Assembly (NCBI RefSeq): GCF_017526105.1
Contig: NZ_CP071839.1
Location: forward strand, 4,022,001 to 4,086,000
From: Streptomyces cyanogenus
GTDB lineage: Bacteria > Actinomycetota > Actinomycetes > Streptomycetales > Streptomycetaceae
Direction of reading: 5' to 3'
DNA: 64,000 nucleotides
Part shown: positions 25,286 to 33,690 of the stretch, one piece after another
Position numbering within the stretch: the stretch's first letter is position 1
How the letters are laid out: every line of letters begins with the position of its first letter
The notes under the pieces: generated by a model
What the model saw: the letters and a program-made list of their open reading frames with translations, nothing else
The model's database searches: none
What the model was told of the DNA's origin: nothing
Made by a program: the position numbers and the translations under genes

Positions 25286-26269
25286 CTAGCGCTTGCGCTG
25301 TGAGCGCCAGAGGAGGAACAGAGCCGAGGCGACCGCCGCTCCTCTGACCACCCACGGCCAGGTGTCGCCGACCGCGTCGTTCATGTGGCCTCGGGCGATC
25401 GGATCGCCCCAGCGGCCCTCGTTGCGTCCCCACAGCCACACCACGCCGGCCGCGACCGCGGTGCCCGGCAGCACCATCACCGCCCACTTGGTCTCCGCGG
25501 CCGTCAGCCGCCGGGAGCCGTAGGCGATGGCCCAGCCCAGGAGCAGCGCGAACCAGTTGCCGAGCACGGCACCGGCGACCAGCGCGGCGGCGGCCAGTAG
25601 CAGGAGGGGGTTGGACCAGCCGGCGGAGGGGAGGGGGAGCAGGCGGCGGCGCCGGGCGGGCACGGCCTCCGGTGCGGCCTCGGCGGGCTCGGCCACGGGC
25701 TCGGCCTTCTCGGCTGCGGCCGCCTGCGGGGGCCGTCTGAGCAGCTCCGGGATCTCCACGCCGCCGACGAACCCCGGCACCGGGTCGACGTCCCCCAGGG
25801 GACCCGCGGTGCCGACGCGCCACCAGTCGGGCGGAGCCGTGCCGTCCCCCAGCTCGTGCGCGGGAGCGAGATGCGGCGGGGCCGGCGTGTCGCGCGGGGC
25901 GGGCGGTGCCGGCTCGGCGGAGCGCGGGCGGGGTACGACCCGGCGCAGCCCCTTGGGCCGCTGCTGCTCCGCCGCCTCCGGCGCACGCTCCCCGGAGGGC
26001 TGGGCCGGTACGCCGGTGGGAGGCGGCTGCGGGCCGCCCCCGGTGCCGCCGGCCGCCGCGACCACGTCGTCCGGGGTGCCGAGGCGGTCCAGGATGCGGC
26101 GGACGGCGGCGGGCGAGTCCACCGTCGTCTGCGCCCGGTACCGGTCGATCTCGTTGCGCAGTTCCGACACCAGCCGCATCCGTGTCGCGGACGGCAGCTG
26201 CCGCTGCTGAGCGATGTCTCCGACGCGGCTCAGATACTCGTAGACGACCTGGTCGCTCTCGATCCCCAC
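25286..26269 (-). CDS. Membrane protein with N-terminal HAAS-like domain
   Basis: The protein has 327 residues. The first 75 (YEYLSRVGDIAQQRQLPSATRMRLVSELRNEI onward, with RILDRLGTPDDVVA) resemble the HAAS signalling domain found in transporter-associated membrane proteins. A Pro/Ala-rich linker of about 120 residues follows, then three or four transmembrane helices from residue 215 to the end. The start is a GTG at 26269 after AGGGG. It faces the XPB-like gene; no regulatory partner such as a PadR gene is adjacent. Confidence 0.72.
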   Translation of the reverse strand: MGIESDQVVYEYLSRVGDIAQQRQLPSATRMRLVSELRNEIDRYRAQTTVDSPAAVRRILDRLGTPDDVVAAAGGTGGGPQPPPTGVPAQPSGERAPEAAEQQRPKGLRRVVPRPRSAEPAPPAPRDTPAPPHLAPAHELGDGTAPPDWWRVGTAGPLGDVDPVPGFVGGVEIPELLRRPPQAAAAEKAEPVAEPAEAAPEAVPARRRRLLPLPSAGWSNPLLLLAAAALVAGAVLGNWFALLLGWAIAYGSRRLTAAETKWAVMVLPGTAVAAGVVWLWGRNEGRWGDPIARGHMNDAVGDTWPWVVRGAAVASALFLLWRSQRKR

Positions 26270-26367
26270 GGAAACCCCTCCGGGGTGCGCCGACTGATTC
26301 CCCGGTGAGGACGGTACCGCGTCTCGCGGACGCCCTCGGTACGGCGAATTCCGCTAACGTTGGCCGG

Positions 26368-28965
26368 ATGAGCCCCGAGGCCCACTCAGCCCCTCGGTCC
26401 CTCGCGGAGGCGCTCCGCGCGCGGGACGACGCGTCCCTGGCCGTGCTCCTGCGCAGCCGCCCCGACCTCATCACCCCCGTCCCCACCGATCTGACCCAGC
26501 TCGCCACCCGCGCCGGCACCCGAGCCTCGGTGCTGCGCGCGCTGGAGCGGCTGGACCGGTTCGCGTTGCAGACGGCGGAGGCGCTGGCCGTGGCCCCGGA
26601 CCCGGCGTCGTACGACACGCTGCTCGGTCTGATGGCCGGGGACGCCGGGGACGAGACGGTGGCCGGCGCGCTGCCGCGGGCCCTCGGGACCCTGCGCGCG
26701 CAGGCGCTGGTGTGGGGCGGGGACGACCGGCTGCGGCTGGTGCGGACCGCCCGCGAGCTGCTCGCGCCGTCGCCCCAGCACCCGTCGCCGACCGGGCTCG
26801 GGCCGACCGTGCAGGAGGCCACCTCGGGCATGTCGCCCGGGCGGATCCAGGAGATCGTGACGGCGGCCGGGCTGCCGTCGACGCACGACTCGGTGTCCGC
26901 GGTGGCCGCGCTGACCGCGCTGTTCACCCACCGCAAGAAGATGGCGAAGCTGCTCGCCGGGGCCCCGGAGGCGGCCCGCGAGGTGCTTTCCCGGCTGGTG
27001 TGGGGGCCGCCGTACGGGCAGGTCACCGCGGAACCGGCGGCGCATCTGCGCTGGCTGCTGGACCGCGGTCTGCTGCTGCCGACCACGCCCGGCACGGTCG
27101 TACTGCCCCGCGAGGTCGCCCTGCACCTGCGGGAGGGCCGCGCCCACCGGGTGCCCGAGCCGCTGCCGCCCGCCGTGGCGACGGCCGCGACGCACAGCCC
27201 CCAGGTGGTGGACGCCACCGCGGCCGGGCAGGCGTACACCGCGCTGGCCACCGTGGAAGAGCTGCTGAAGGACTGGGACGAGGGCGGCCCCGCGGTGCTG
27301 CGGGCCGGCGGGATGAGCGTCCGTGACCTGAAGCGGACCGCCGTGGCGCTGGACGTGTCGGAGCCGGTCGCCGCCTTCTGGACCGAGCTGGCCTACGCGG
27401 CCGGTCTCATCGCCTCCGACGGCGAGGCCGACGAGCGGTACGCGGCCACCCCCGCCTACGACGAGTGGCTGGAGCTGCCGCCCGCCGAGCGCTGGGCCCG
27501 GCTCGCCCAGGCGTGGCTGACGGCCACCCGGACGCCGGGGCTGGTCGGCGGCCGGGACGCGAAGGACCGCGCCCTGTCGGCGCTCGGCCCGGGCCTCGAC
27601 CGGTCCGCCGCGCCGGAGGTACGGCACCGGGTGCTGTCCCTGCTGGCCGGTCTGCCCCGGGGCGCGGCCCCGGACGCCGAGTCGGTGCTGGCCCGGCTGC
27701 GCTGGGAGCGTCCGCTGCGCGGCGCCCAGCGCGACGGCGACGACGACGATCTGCGCTCCCGGCTCGCCCGCTGGGCGCTGTCGGAGGCGGAACTGCTGGG
27801 CGTGACCGGGCGGGGCGCGCTGTCGGCGCACGGCCGCGCGCTGCTGGGCGCACCGCCCGCCGCGGGGACGGCCGGTGGCCCCGCTGCCCGTACCGGCGAA
27901 CCCGCCGCGCCACCCGGTGCCCCGGCGGCCGGCCCGTCCGAGCCCGCCGGTCCCGGGGACAAGCTCCCGGTGCACCACCACCGGGCGCCCGACCGCCTCG
28001 CCCCCCTCTCCTCCGCCGAGCAGGCGGTCGCGACCGCCGCCGCGGCCCGGCTGCTCGCCCCGCTGCTGCCGCAGCCGCTGGACCACGTCCTGCTCCAGGC
28101 GGACCTGACGGCGGTCGCGCCCGGCCCGCTGCGGCGGCCGCTCGCGGACATGCTGGGGGTGCTCGCGGACGTGGAGTCCAAGGGCGGCGCGACCGTGTAC
28201 CGGTTCACGCCGGCGTCCGTCCGCCGGGCCCTGGACGCCGGCCGGACCGCCGCCGACCTGCACGCCTTCCTCGCCGAGCACTCCCGCACCCCGGTGCCGC
28301 AGCCGCTCGCCTACCTGATCGACGACGTGGCCCGGCGGCACGGCCATCTGCGGGTCGGCGCGGCCTCGGCGTACGTCCGGTGCGACGACGACGCGCTGCT
28401 GAACGAGATCCTCGCCGACAAGCGGGCCGCCGCCCTGCGCCTGCGCCGCCTCGCGCCGACGGTGCTGGCGACGCAGACCGACCCGGCGACGCTGCTGGAG
28501 GGGCTGCGCGCGATGGGGTACGCACCCGCCGCCGAGTCCGCCGAGGGTGATGTCCTGATCGCCCGGGCGCACGCCCACCGGACCCCGCCGCGCACCGCGC
28601 CCGAGCCGGTGCCGGACGGCCCGCCGCCGCCCGACGCCACGCTGCTCGCGGCGGCGATCCGCGCGATCCGGGCCGGTGACCTGGCCGCCACCGCCCCGCG
28701 CAAGCCCGTCGGCGAGCCCCTGACGGGCGGTCAGCTGCCCCGCACCTCCGCCGCCGACACCCTGGCCACCATGCAGGCCGCCGTCCTGACCGGCGACTCG
28801 GTGTGGATCGGCTACGTCAACGCCGACGGCGCCGCCAGCCAGCGGGTCATCGCCCCGATCCGCGTGGAGGGCGGCTTCGTGACGGCGTACGACCACACGG
28901 CGGACGAGGTGCGCACGTACCCGCTGCACCGGATCACCGGGGTCGCGGAGCTGGCGGACGACTGA
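26368..28965 (+). CDS. XPB/Ssl2 helicase-like accessory protein (no helicase motor)
   Basis: The protein has 865 residues. No Walker A or DEAD/DEAH motif is seen. Around residue 571 the stretch DHVLLQADLTAVAPGPLRRPLA with RFTPASVRRALDAG matches the XPB/Ssl2 N-terminal-like domain, and the last 70 residues (from DSVWIGYVNADGAASQRVIAP) resemble a WYL-like fold. The first 500 residues are helical repeats. Such proteins are annotated as helicase C-terminal domain proteins and are conserved beside XPB in actinobacteria. A role with the XPB helicase encoded 0.7 kb away in DNA repair is inferred from position and shared domain. Confidence 0.8.
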   Translation: MSPEAHSAPRSLAEALRARDDASLAVLLRSRPDLITPVPTDLTQLATRAGTRASVLRALERLDRFALQTAEALAVAPDPASYDTLLGLMAGDAGDETVAGALPRALGTLRAQALVWGGDDRLRLVRTARELLAPSPQHPSPTGLGPTVQEATSGMSPGRIQEIVTAAGLPSTHDSVSAVAALTALFTHRKKMAKLLAGAPEAAREVLSRLVWGPPYGQVTAEPAAHLRWLLDRGLLLPTTPGTVVLPREVALHLREGRAHRVPEPLPPAVATAATHSPQVVDATAAGQAYTALATVEELLKDWDEGGPAVLRAGGMSVRDLKRTAVALDVSEPVAAFWTELAYAAGLIASDGEADERYAATPAYDEWLELPPAERWARLAQAWLTATRTPGLVGGRDAKDRALSALGPGLDRSAAPEVRHRVLSLLAGLPRGAAPDAESVLARLRWERPLRGAQRDGDDDDLRSRLARWALSEAELLGVTGRGALSAHGRALLGAPPAAGTAGGPAARTGEPAAPPGAPAAGPSEPAGPGDKLPVHHHRAPDRLAPLSSAEQAVATAAAARLLAPLLPQPLDHVLLQADLTAVAPGPLRRPLADMLGVLADVESKGGATVYRFTPASVRRALDAGRTAADLHAFLAEHSRTPVPQPLAYLIDDVARRHGHLRVGAASAYVRCDDDALLNEILADKRAAALRLRRLAPTVLATQTDPATLLEGLRAMGYAPAAESAEGDVLIARAHAHRTPPRTAPEPVPDGPPPPDATLLAAAIRAIRAGDLAATAPRKPVGEPLTGGQLPRTSAADTLATMQAAVLTGDSVWIGYVNADGAASQRVIAPIRVEGGFVTAYDHTADEVRTYPLHRITGVAELADD

Positions 28966-28986
28966 GGAGGCCCGGGGCGACAGGCC

Positions 28987-29526
28987 TCAGCAGTCCCTGA
29001 CCGGCGCGTCCGCGGTCAGGCCGAAGTGGGCTCGGGCGGTGCTCTGCAGCGTGTCGGACGGCATCGTGTCGTCCAGGGCGGCCCGGGCGAAGAAGCCGAA
29101 GTGGGCCTTCGTCCACTCCCCGTTACCGGCGCCGTCCGGCGGCGCCTCGCGCGCGACCACCCGGTAGCCGCCGTGCGGGTCCCGTTCCAGCCGCACCACC
29201 TGCGGGACCCGTCCGCCGCCGCACTCCACCAGGCCGCCGTCGCGCATCCCGTACTCCACGCACAGCGTGTCCACGCCCGCCCGCACCTCGTCGCCGCGCT
29301 CCGCCAGGTCCAGCGCCTCGGCCCGGCAGAACCAGCGCGCGTGCAGCGCGGGCACGTCCTCGCCGTAGCCGGTGCCGTGGCTCTCCGCCGCGAGCCGGGC
29401 CTCGATGACGGGCCGCACCTCGTCCCACAGCCGCGTGTCGACGCTCCCCGGCCGCATCACCCAGGTGCCGGTGCCCACCAGTACCACCACGGCTCCGGTG
29501 CCGACGGCCCATCTGCGTGCCGACAT
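28987..29526 (-). CDS. Conserved hypothetical protein with N-terminal membrane anchor
   Basis: The protein has 179 residues. A basic start and one hydrophobic segment (residues 6-24) suggest a membrane-anchored or secreted protein. The rest contains four cysteines (ARWFCRAEAL, DTLCVEYG, LVECGGG and the C-terminal VRDC) that could form disulphides outside the cell. No family is recognised. The ATG at 29526 is preceded by GAGGAG. It lies between the two XPB-related genes but on the other strand. Confidence 0.68.
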   Translation of the reverse strand: MSARRWAVGTGAVVVLVGTGTWVMRPGSVDTRLWDEVRPVIEARLAAESHGTGYGEDVPALHARWFCRAEALDLAERGDEVRAGVDTLCVEYGMRDGGLVECGGGRVPQVVRLERDPHGGYRVVAREAPPDGAGNGEWTKAHFGFFARAALDDTMPSDTLQSTARAHFGLTADAPVRDC

Positions 29527-29701
29527 CCCTGAACTCCTCACCCGGCCGCGCGCCCGCGCCGCCTTCCGGGTGTCAGGACTCGCGGCGGGGCGAGGGGGTT
29601 GCACGCGGCGCTCGGTTCCGCCGTCGATCTTGCGACCGTGGAGCGCCCCGGCCGCATGAGGCACACTGGACGTTTGGCCGTCATGGAAGGGTGTGCCGCG
29701 C

Positions 29702-31345
29702 GTGAATGGTCCGCTGATCGTCCAGTCCGACAAGACCCTGCTCCTCGAAGTCGACCACGAGCGGGCCGACGACTGCCGGCGTGCCATCGCGCCCTTCGCC
29801 GAGCTGGAGCGGGCACCCGAGCACATCCACACCTACCGGGTCACCCCGCTCGGCCTGTGGAACGCGCGCGCCGCCGGGCACGACGCCGAGCAGGTCGTGG
29901 ACGCCCTGGTGCAGTACAGCCGCTACCCGGTGCCGCACGCGCTGCTCGTGGACATCGCCGAGACGATGGACCGCTACGGCCGCCTCACCCTGTCCAAGCA
30001 CCCCGCGCACGGCCTGGTCCTCACCACCACCGACCGGCCGGTGCTGGAGGAGGTGCTGAAGTCCAAGCGGATCGCGCCGCTGGTCGGCGCCCGGATCGAC
30101 CCGGACACCGTGGCCGTGCACCCCTCCGAGCGGGGGCAGATCAAGCAGACGCTGCTGAAGCTGGGCTGGCCGGCCGAGGACCTCGCCGGGTACGTCGACG
30201 GTGAGGCGCACCCGATCGAGCTGCTGGAGGACGGCTGGGCGCTCAGGCCGTACCAGAAGCAGGCCGTGGAGAACTTCTGGCACGGCGGCAGCGGGGTCGT
30301 CGTGCTGCCCTGCGGTGCCGGGAAGACGCTGGTCGGTGCCGGGTCCATGGCCCAGGCGAAGTCGACCACGCTGATCCTGGTCACCAACACCGTCTCCGCC
30401 CGGCAGTGGAAGCACGAGCTGGTGAAGCGGACCTCGCTGACCGAGGACGAGATCGGCGAGTACAGCGGCACGAAGAAGGAGATCCGGCCGGTCACCATCG
30501 CCACCTACCAGGTGCTGACGACCAGGCGGAAGGGCGTCTACCCGCACCTGGAGCTGTTCGACTCCCGGGACTGGGGCCTGATCGTCTACGACGAGGTGCA
30601 CCTGCTGCCCGCGCCGGTGTTCAAGTTCACCGCCGACCTCCAGGCGCGGCGCCGGCTCGGGCTCACGGCCACCCTCGTGCGCGAGGACGGCCGCGAGTCG
30701 GACGTGTTCTCCCTCATCGGGCCCAAGCGGTTCGACGCGCCCTGGAAGGAGATCGAGGCGCAGGGCTACATCGCGCCAGCCGACTGCGTCGAGGTCCGGG
30801 TGAACCTCACCGACTCCGAGCGGCTGGCGTACGCCACCGCCGAGACGGAGGAGAAGTACCGCTTCTGCGCGACCACCGAGACCAAGCGGAAGGTCACCGA
30901 GGCGATCGTCCGCCGGTTCGCCGGGCAGCAGATCCTCGTCATCGGGCAGTACATCGACCAGCTGGACGAGCTGGGCGAGCACCTGAACGCCCCGGTGATC
31001 AAGGGCGAGACCTCCAACGCGCAGCGCGAGAAGCTCTTCGACGCGTTCCGCCAGGGCGAGATCAGCGTGCTGGTGGTGTCGAAGGTCGCCAACTTCTCCA
31101 TCGACCTGCCCGAGGCCACCGTCGCCATCCAGGTGTCCGGCACCTTCGGCTCCCGGCAGGAGGAGGCCCAGCGGCTCGGCCGGGTGCTGCGCCCCAAGGC
31201 CGACGGCCACCAGGCCCACTTCTACTCGGTCGTCGCCCGCGACACCCTCGACCAGGACTTCGCCGCCCACCGGCAGCGCTTCCTGGCCGAGCAGGGGTAC
31301 GCCTACCGGATCGTGGACGCGGACGAGATCCTGGCCGAGAGCTAG
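29702..31345 (+). CDS. DNA repair helicase XPB
   Basis: The protein has 547 residues. It starts with the XPB damage-recognition-type domain (NGPLIVQSDKTLLLEVDH), followed by an SF2 helicase: Walker A LPCGAGKTLVGA near residue 203, DEVH box YDEVHLLP near 296, the XPB-specific RED motif (LVREDGRESD) near 326, and a C-terminal helicase half ending with motif VI QRLGRVLRPK. Bacterial XPB unwinds DNA 3' to 5' and works with the nuclease Bax1 in archaea; a bacterial partner is not certain. The GTG at 29702 is favoured because GGAAGG is 11 bp upstream; GTG at 29693 is also possible. Confidence 0.92.
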   Translation: MNGPLIVQSDKTLLLEVDHERADDCRRAIAPFAELERAPEHIHTYRVTPLGLWNARAAGHDAEQVVDALVQYSRYPVPHALLVDIAETMDRYGRLTLSKHPAHGLVLTTTDRPVLEEVLKSKRIAPLVGARIDPDTVAVHPSERGQIKQTLLKLGWPAEDLAGYVDGEAHPIELLEDGWALRPYQKQAVENFWHGGSGVVVLPCGAGKTLVGAGSMAQAKSTTLILVTNTVSARQWKHELVKRTSLTEDEIGEYSGTKKEIRPVTIATYQVLTTRRKGVYPHLELFDSRDWGLIVYDEVHLLPAPVFKFTADLQARRRLGLTATLVREDGRESDVFSLIGPKRFDAPWKEIEAQGYIAPADCVEVRVNLTDSERLAYATAETEEKYRFCATTETKRKVTEAIVRRFAGQQILVIGQYIDQLDELGEHLNAPVIKGETSNAQREKLFDAFRQGEISVLVVSKVANFSIDLPEATVAIQVSGTFGSRQEEAQRLGRVLRPKADGHQAHFYSVVARDTLDQDFAAHRQRFLAEQGYAYRIVDADEILAES

Positions 31346-31346
31346 C

Positions 31347-31373
31347 GGGTTTCGTCTGGATCGGACGAAACCC
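31347..31373 (+). terminator. Terminator of the XPB gene
   Basis: GGGTTTCGTC (31347-31356) pairs with GACGAAACCC (31364-31373) around a 7-base loop, starting 1 bp after the stop codon. Confidence 0.8.
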
Positions 31374-31390
31374 CGCAGGTCCGCACCGGA

Positions 31391-31428
31391 CGCCGGGCAC
31401 CGCCCCGCAGGGGCAGCGGCGCCCGGCG
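31391..31428 (-). terminator. Terminator of the amino-acid oxidase gene
   Basis: CGCCGGGC (31391-31398) pairs with GCCCGGCG (31421-31428), with an inner GCCCC/GGGGC stem. It stands 4 bp from the stop codon of the minus-strand gene ending at 31433. Confidence 0.65.
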
Positions 31429-31432
31429 CGGC

Positions 31433-33460
31433 TCACGCCGTGTGGACCTCCAGGGCGGCGCGCACGGCGGACTCCAGCGCTCCCTCGATCCACGCCGGTT
31501 TGACGGAGGTGTGGTCGCCCGCGAAGTGCAGGGGCCCCTCGGGAACCGGAATCGACGGGAGCAGTTCCGTGTGCTGGCCGGGCAGCAGCACGGAGGCCTC
31601 GCCGTAGGCGTAGGGGTCGCGCAGCCAGCTCTGGGTGCGGCCCGCGCCGGTGTAGAAGACCTCGATCCGCTGGCCGTAGACCTCCTGCAGGCCGCACAGG
31701 GCGTGCGGATAGCGGGCGTCCTCGCCGAGGGAGTCCCAGCGCAGGGCGTCGTCCGCCCAGCTGTAGGAGGCCAGGACCACCCCGCCCGCGCTGCCGGGGA
31801 CCGGGTGGGACGGGTGGTACATGAAGCGGTTGGCGTTGTCCGACACCGAGCCGCCGCCGATGACACCGGCCGCCTCCGGCTGGTCGCGGGTGACGGCGCG
31901 GTTGGCGGCGTAGTGCACGCGCTGGCCGGCGGTGATGTGGCCGGACGGGACGGAGGGGTGGGCGCCGAGGAGGCTGCCGTCGCCGGGGGTCCGGCCGGTG
32001 CGGTAGGCGTCGTAGAGGCCGGCGTCGATGCGGTTCAGCTCCCGCTTCCAGTCGGACTCGTCGAACTCCCACCAGCGGCGGCTGAACTCCAGCAGCACCT
32101 TGGTCGCGCAGTCGTAGTGCAGTTCGGTGATCGCCCGGCGCTTGGTGTACGACATCAGCGGGCTGACCTGCACGTGCCGCAGGCCGGAGAAGGGCACGGT
32201 CACGACGGCCGCGTCGGCGGTGAACTGCTCCCGCACGACCGGGCCGCCTCCCCGGCCCTCGGAGACGGTGTCCACCCAGACGTGGGGCCCCGCGGCGTGG
32301 ACGTGCCGTGTGTCGCCGCCGGCGCGGTCGGGGTCGTAGTACTCGATCCGCGTGACCCGCCGGTCGAACCGCACGTCCTCGCGGACCTTGGCCAGCAGGG
32401 CGTCCGGCAGGACGGCCGTGCCGCCCTCCAGCTCCCAGAACGCGGTGTCCGGGCTGATCAGGGAGGAGCCGATGAAGCTGTGGACGAAGGACAGGGGCAG
32501 CCGTGAGGTGAGGTTCTCGACGGTGCCGACGAGGTCGACCGTCCGCTCGTCCAGGCCCGCGTGCTCGGTCAGGAAGCGGTACATCGACCAGTCGCCGAAG
32601 CGCTGGATCACCCTGGCCCAGCCGCGGACCCGCTCGGGCAGCGGCTTGTCGATCCGCCTGCCGTCGGCTCCGACCGTGCTGAACTCGTCGCGCACCGGAT
32701 CGAGCACCGAGCGCAGGATGGCCGCGGCCGGCGTGTCCCAGTGGGCGCGCGGGACACCGAAGGAGCGGTTGATGCGCCGGGGCGCACGGGCGTAGTCGGC
32801 GCGTCGCATGCGGATGCCGTTGACGCGGATCCAGGTGTGGGAGGCGGGACGTCCGTCCGCGTCGACGTCGACGTAGTGGAAGGGCCGCTTCTTCAGGCCC
32901 AGTCGGTCGACGAGGTCCATCACCAGCGGGTGGCTGCCGGGCAGCCGCATCGCGCCGGCCTCGGCGTACTGGCGGGGGTCGGCGAAGGGCTGCGCCGCCT
33001 TCTCGTGGCCGCCGTGGCGGAAGGTCTTGATGCGTCCGCCCGCCCGGTTGCCGTTGGCCTCCAGGACGGTCACGCGGTGTCCGGCCCGCTTCAGCAGCCA
33101 GGCCGTGACCAGGCCGGCCGGGCCCGCTCCGATGACGAGGACGGTCTTGGGCCCGCCCGCCCGCCGTCGGGGGAGACCGTCCTTGAGCACCCGCCGGTAG
33201 CCGGGGACGAGGGGCCGGTCGCCGGAGTCCACGACGAGCAGGGCCCGTGCGGCGGCGAGGCAGCGGTCGAAGTCCGCGCCGCCCGCCCTCGCGCGGGCCG
33301 CAGGGGCGGGGCCCCGGGAAGGCGCCTGGGCGGGCCGGGCCGCCGCGCTGCCGGCCCCGGCTCCGAGGAAGGTGACCGCGGCCGTCGTGCCGGCGGCGGT
33401 CGTGAGCGTACGCCTGGTCAGGCAGCCGCTGTCGGCGGCCGCCTGGTGATCTTGGGTCAT
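31433..33460 (-). CDS. Secreted L-glutamate oxidase-like flavin amino-acid oxidase
   Basis: The protein has 675 residues. A twin-arginine-type signal (LTRRTLTTAAGTTAAV) is followed by an Ala/Pro-rich segment. The FAD-binding motif VLVIGAGPAGLVTAWLL with VLEANGNRAGGRIKTF occurs near residues 107-145. Many blocks match the L-glutamate oxidase of Streptomyces (AEAGAMRLPGSHPL, TKVLLEFSRRWWEF, NRFMYYPSHP-like NRFMYHPSHPVPG, EVFYTGAGRTQSWLRDPYA). Such enzymes deaminate amino acids with peroxide release outside the cell. Substrate preference cannot be fixed from sequence. No partner genes are adjacent. Confidence 0.85.
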   Translation of the reverse strand: MTQDHQAAADSGCLTRRTLTTAAGTTAAVTFLGAGAGSAAARPAQAPSRGPAPAARARAGGADFDRCLAAARALLVVDSGDRPLVPGYRRVLKDGLPRRRAGGPKTVLVIGAGPAGLVTAWLLKRAGHRVTVLEANGNRAGGRIKTFRHGGHEKAAQPFADPRQYAEAGAMRLPGSHPLVMDLVDRLGLKKRPFHYVDVDADGRPASHTWIRVNGIRMRRADYARAPRRINRSFGVPRAHWDTPAAAILRSVLDPVRDEFSTVGADGRRIDKPLPERVRGWARVIQRFGDWSMYRFLTEHAGLDERTVDLVGTVENLTSRLPLSFVHSFIGSSLISPDTAFWELEGGTAVLPDALLAKVREDVRFDRRVTRIEYYDPDRAGGDTRHVHAAGPHVWVDTVSEGRGGGPVVREQFTADAAVVTVPFSGLRHVQVSPLMSYTKRRAITELHYDCATKVLLEFSRRWWEFDESDWKRELNRIDAGLYDAYRTGRTPGDGSLLGAHPSVPSGHITAGQRVHYAANRAVTRDQPEAAGVIGGGSVSDNANRFMYHPSHPVPGSAGGVVLASYSWADDALRWDSLGEDARYPHALCGLQEVYGQRIEVFYTGAGRTQSWLRDPYAYGEASVLLPGQHTELLPSIPVPEGPLHFAGDHTSVKPAWIEGALESAVRAALEVHTA

Positions 33461-33690
33461 GACGAACTTCTACTGGTCCGCCGGGCCGGTGCGCCCCGGG
33501 TCGCGGCGGATTGCCACGGACGAGGGAAAGCCGCAGTTCAAACCGGTGGCGCCGGGGTGCGCGGAGGCACGCGGAGGCGGTCCCCTGCATCCGGTTGGGG
33601 CGAAGGGGTGAATCGCGCGCCGTGCCGCGCGTCGCGGGGTGCCGGGTCAGGACACTGCCCCCTACAGGCCGGTGGCGGAGGGGGAACAAG

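Noticed and set aside
24934..25347. Open frame in the repeat-rich intergenic region
   Set aside because: The predicted protein is Gly/Arg/Cys-rich low complexity, no homologue is apparent, and it coincides with repeats.
24363..27251. 962-codon minus-strand open frame
   Set aside because: The HAD gene explains only its last 214 codons; the remainder is antisense or shifted relative to neighbouring genes.
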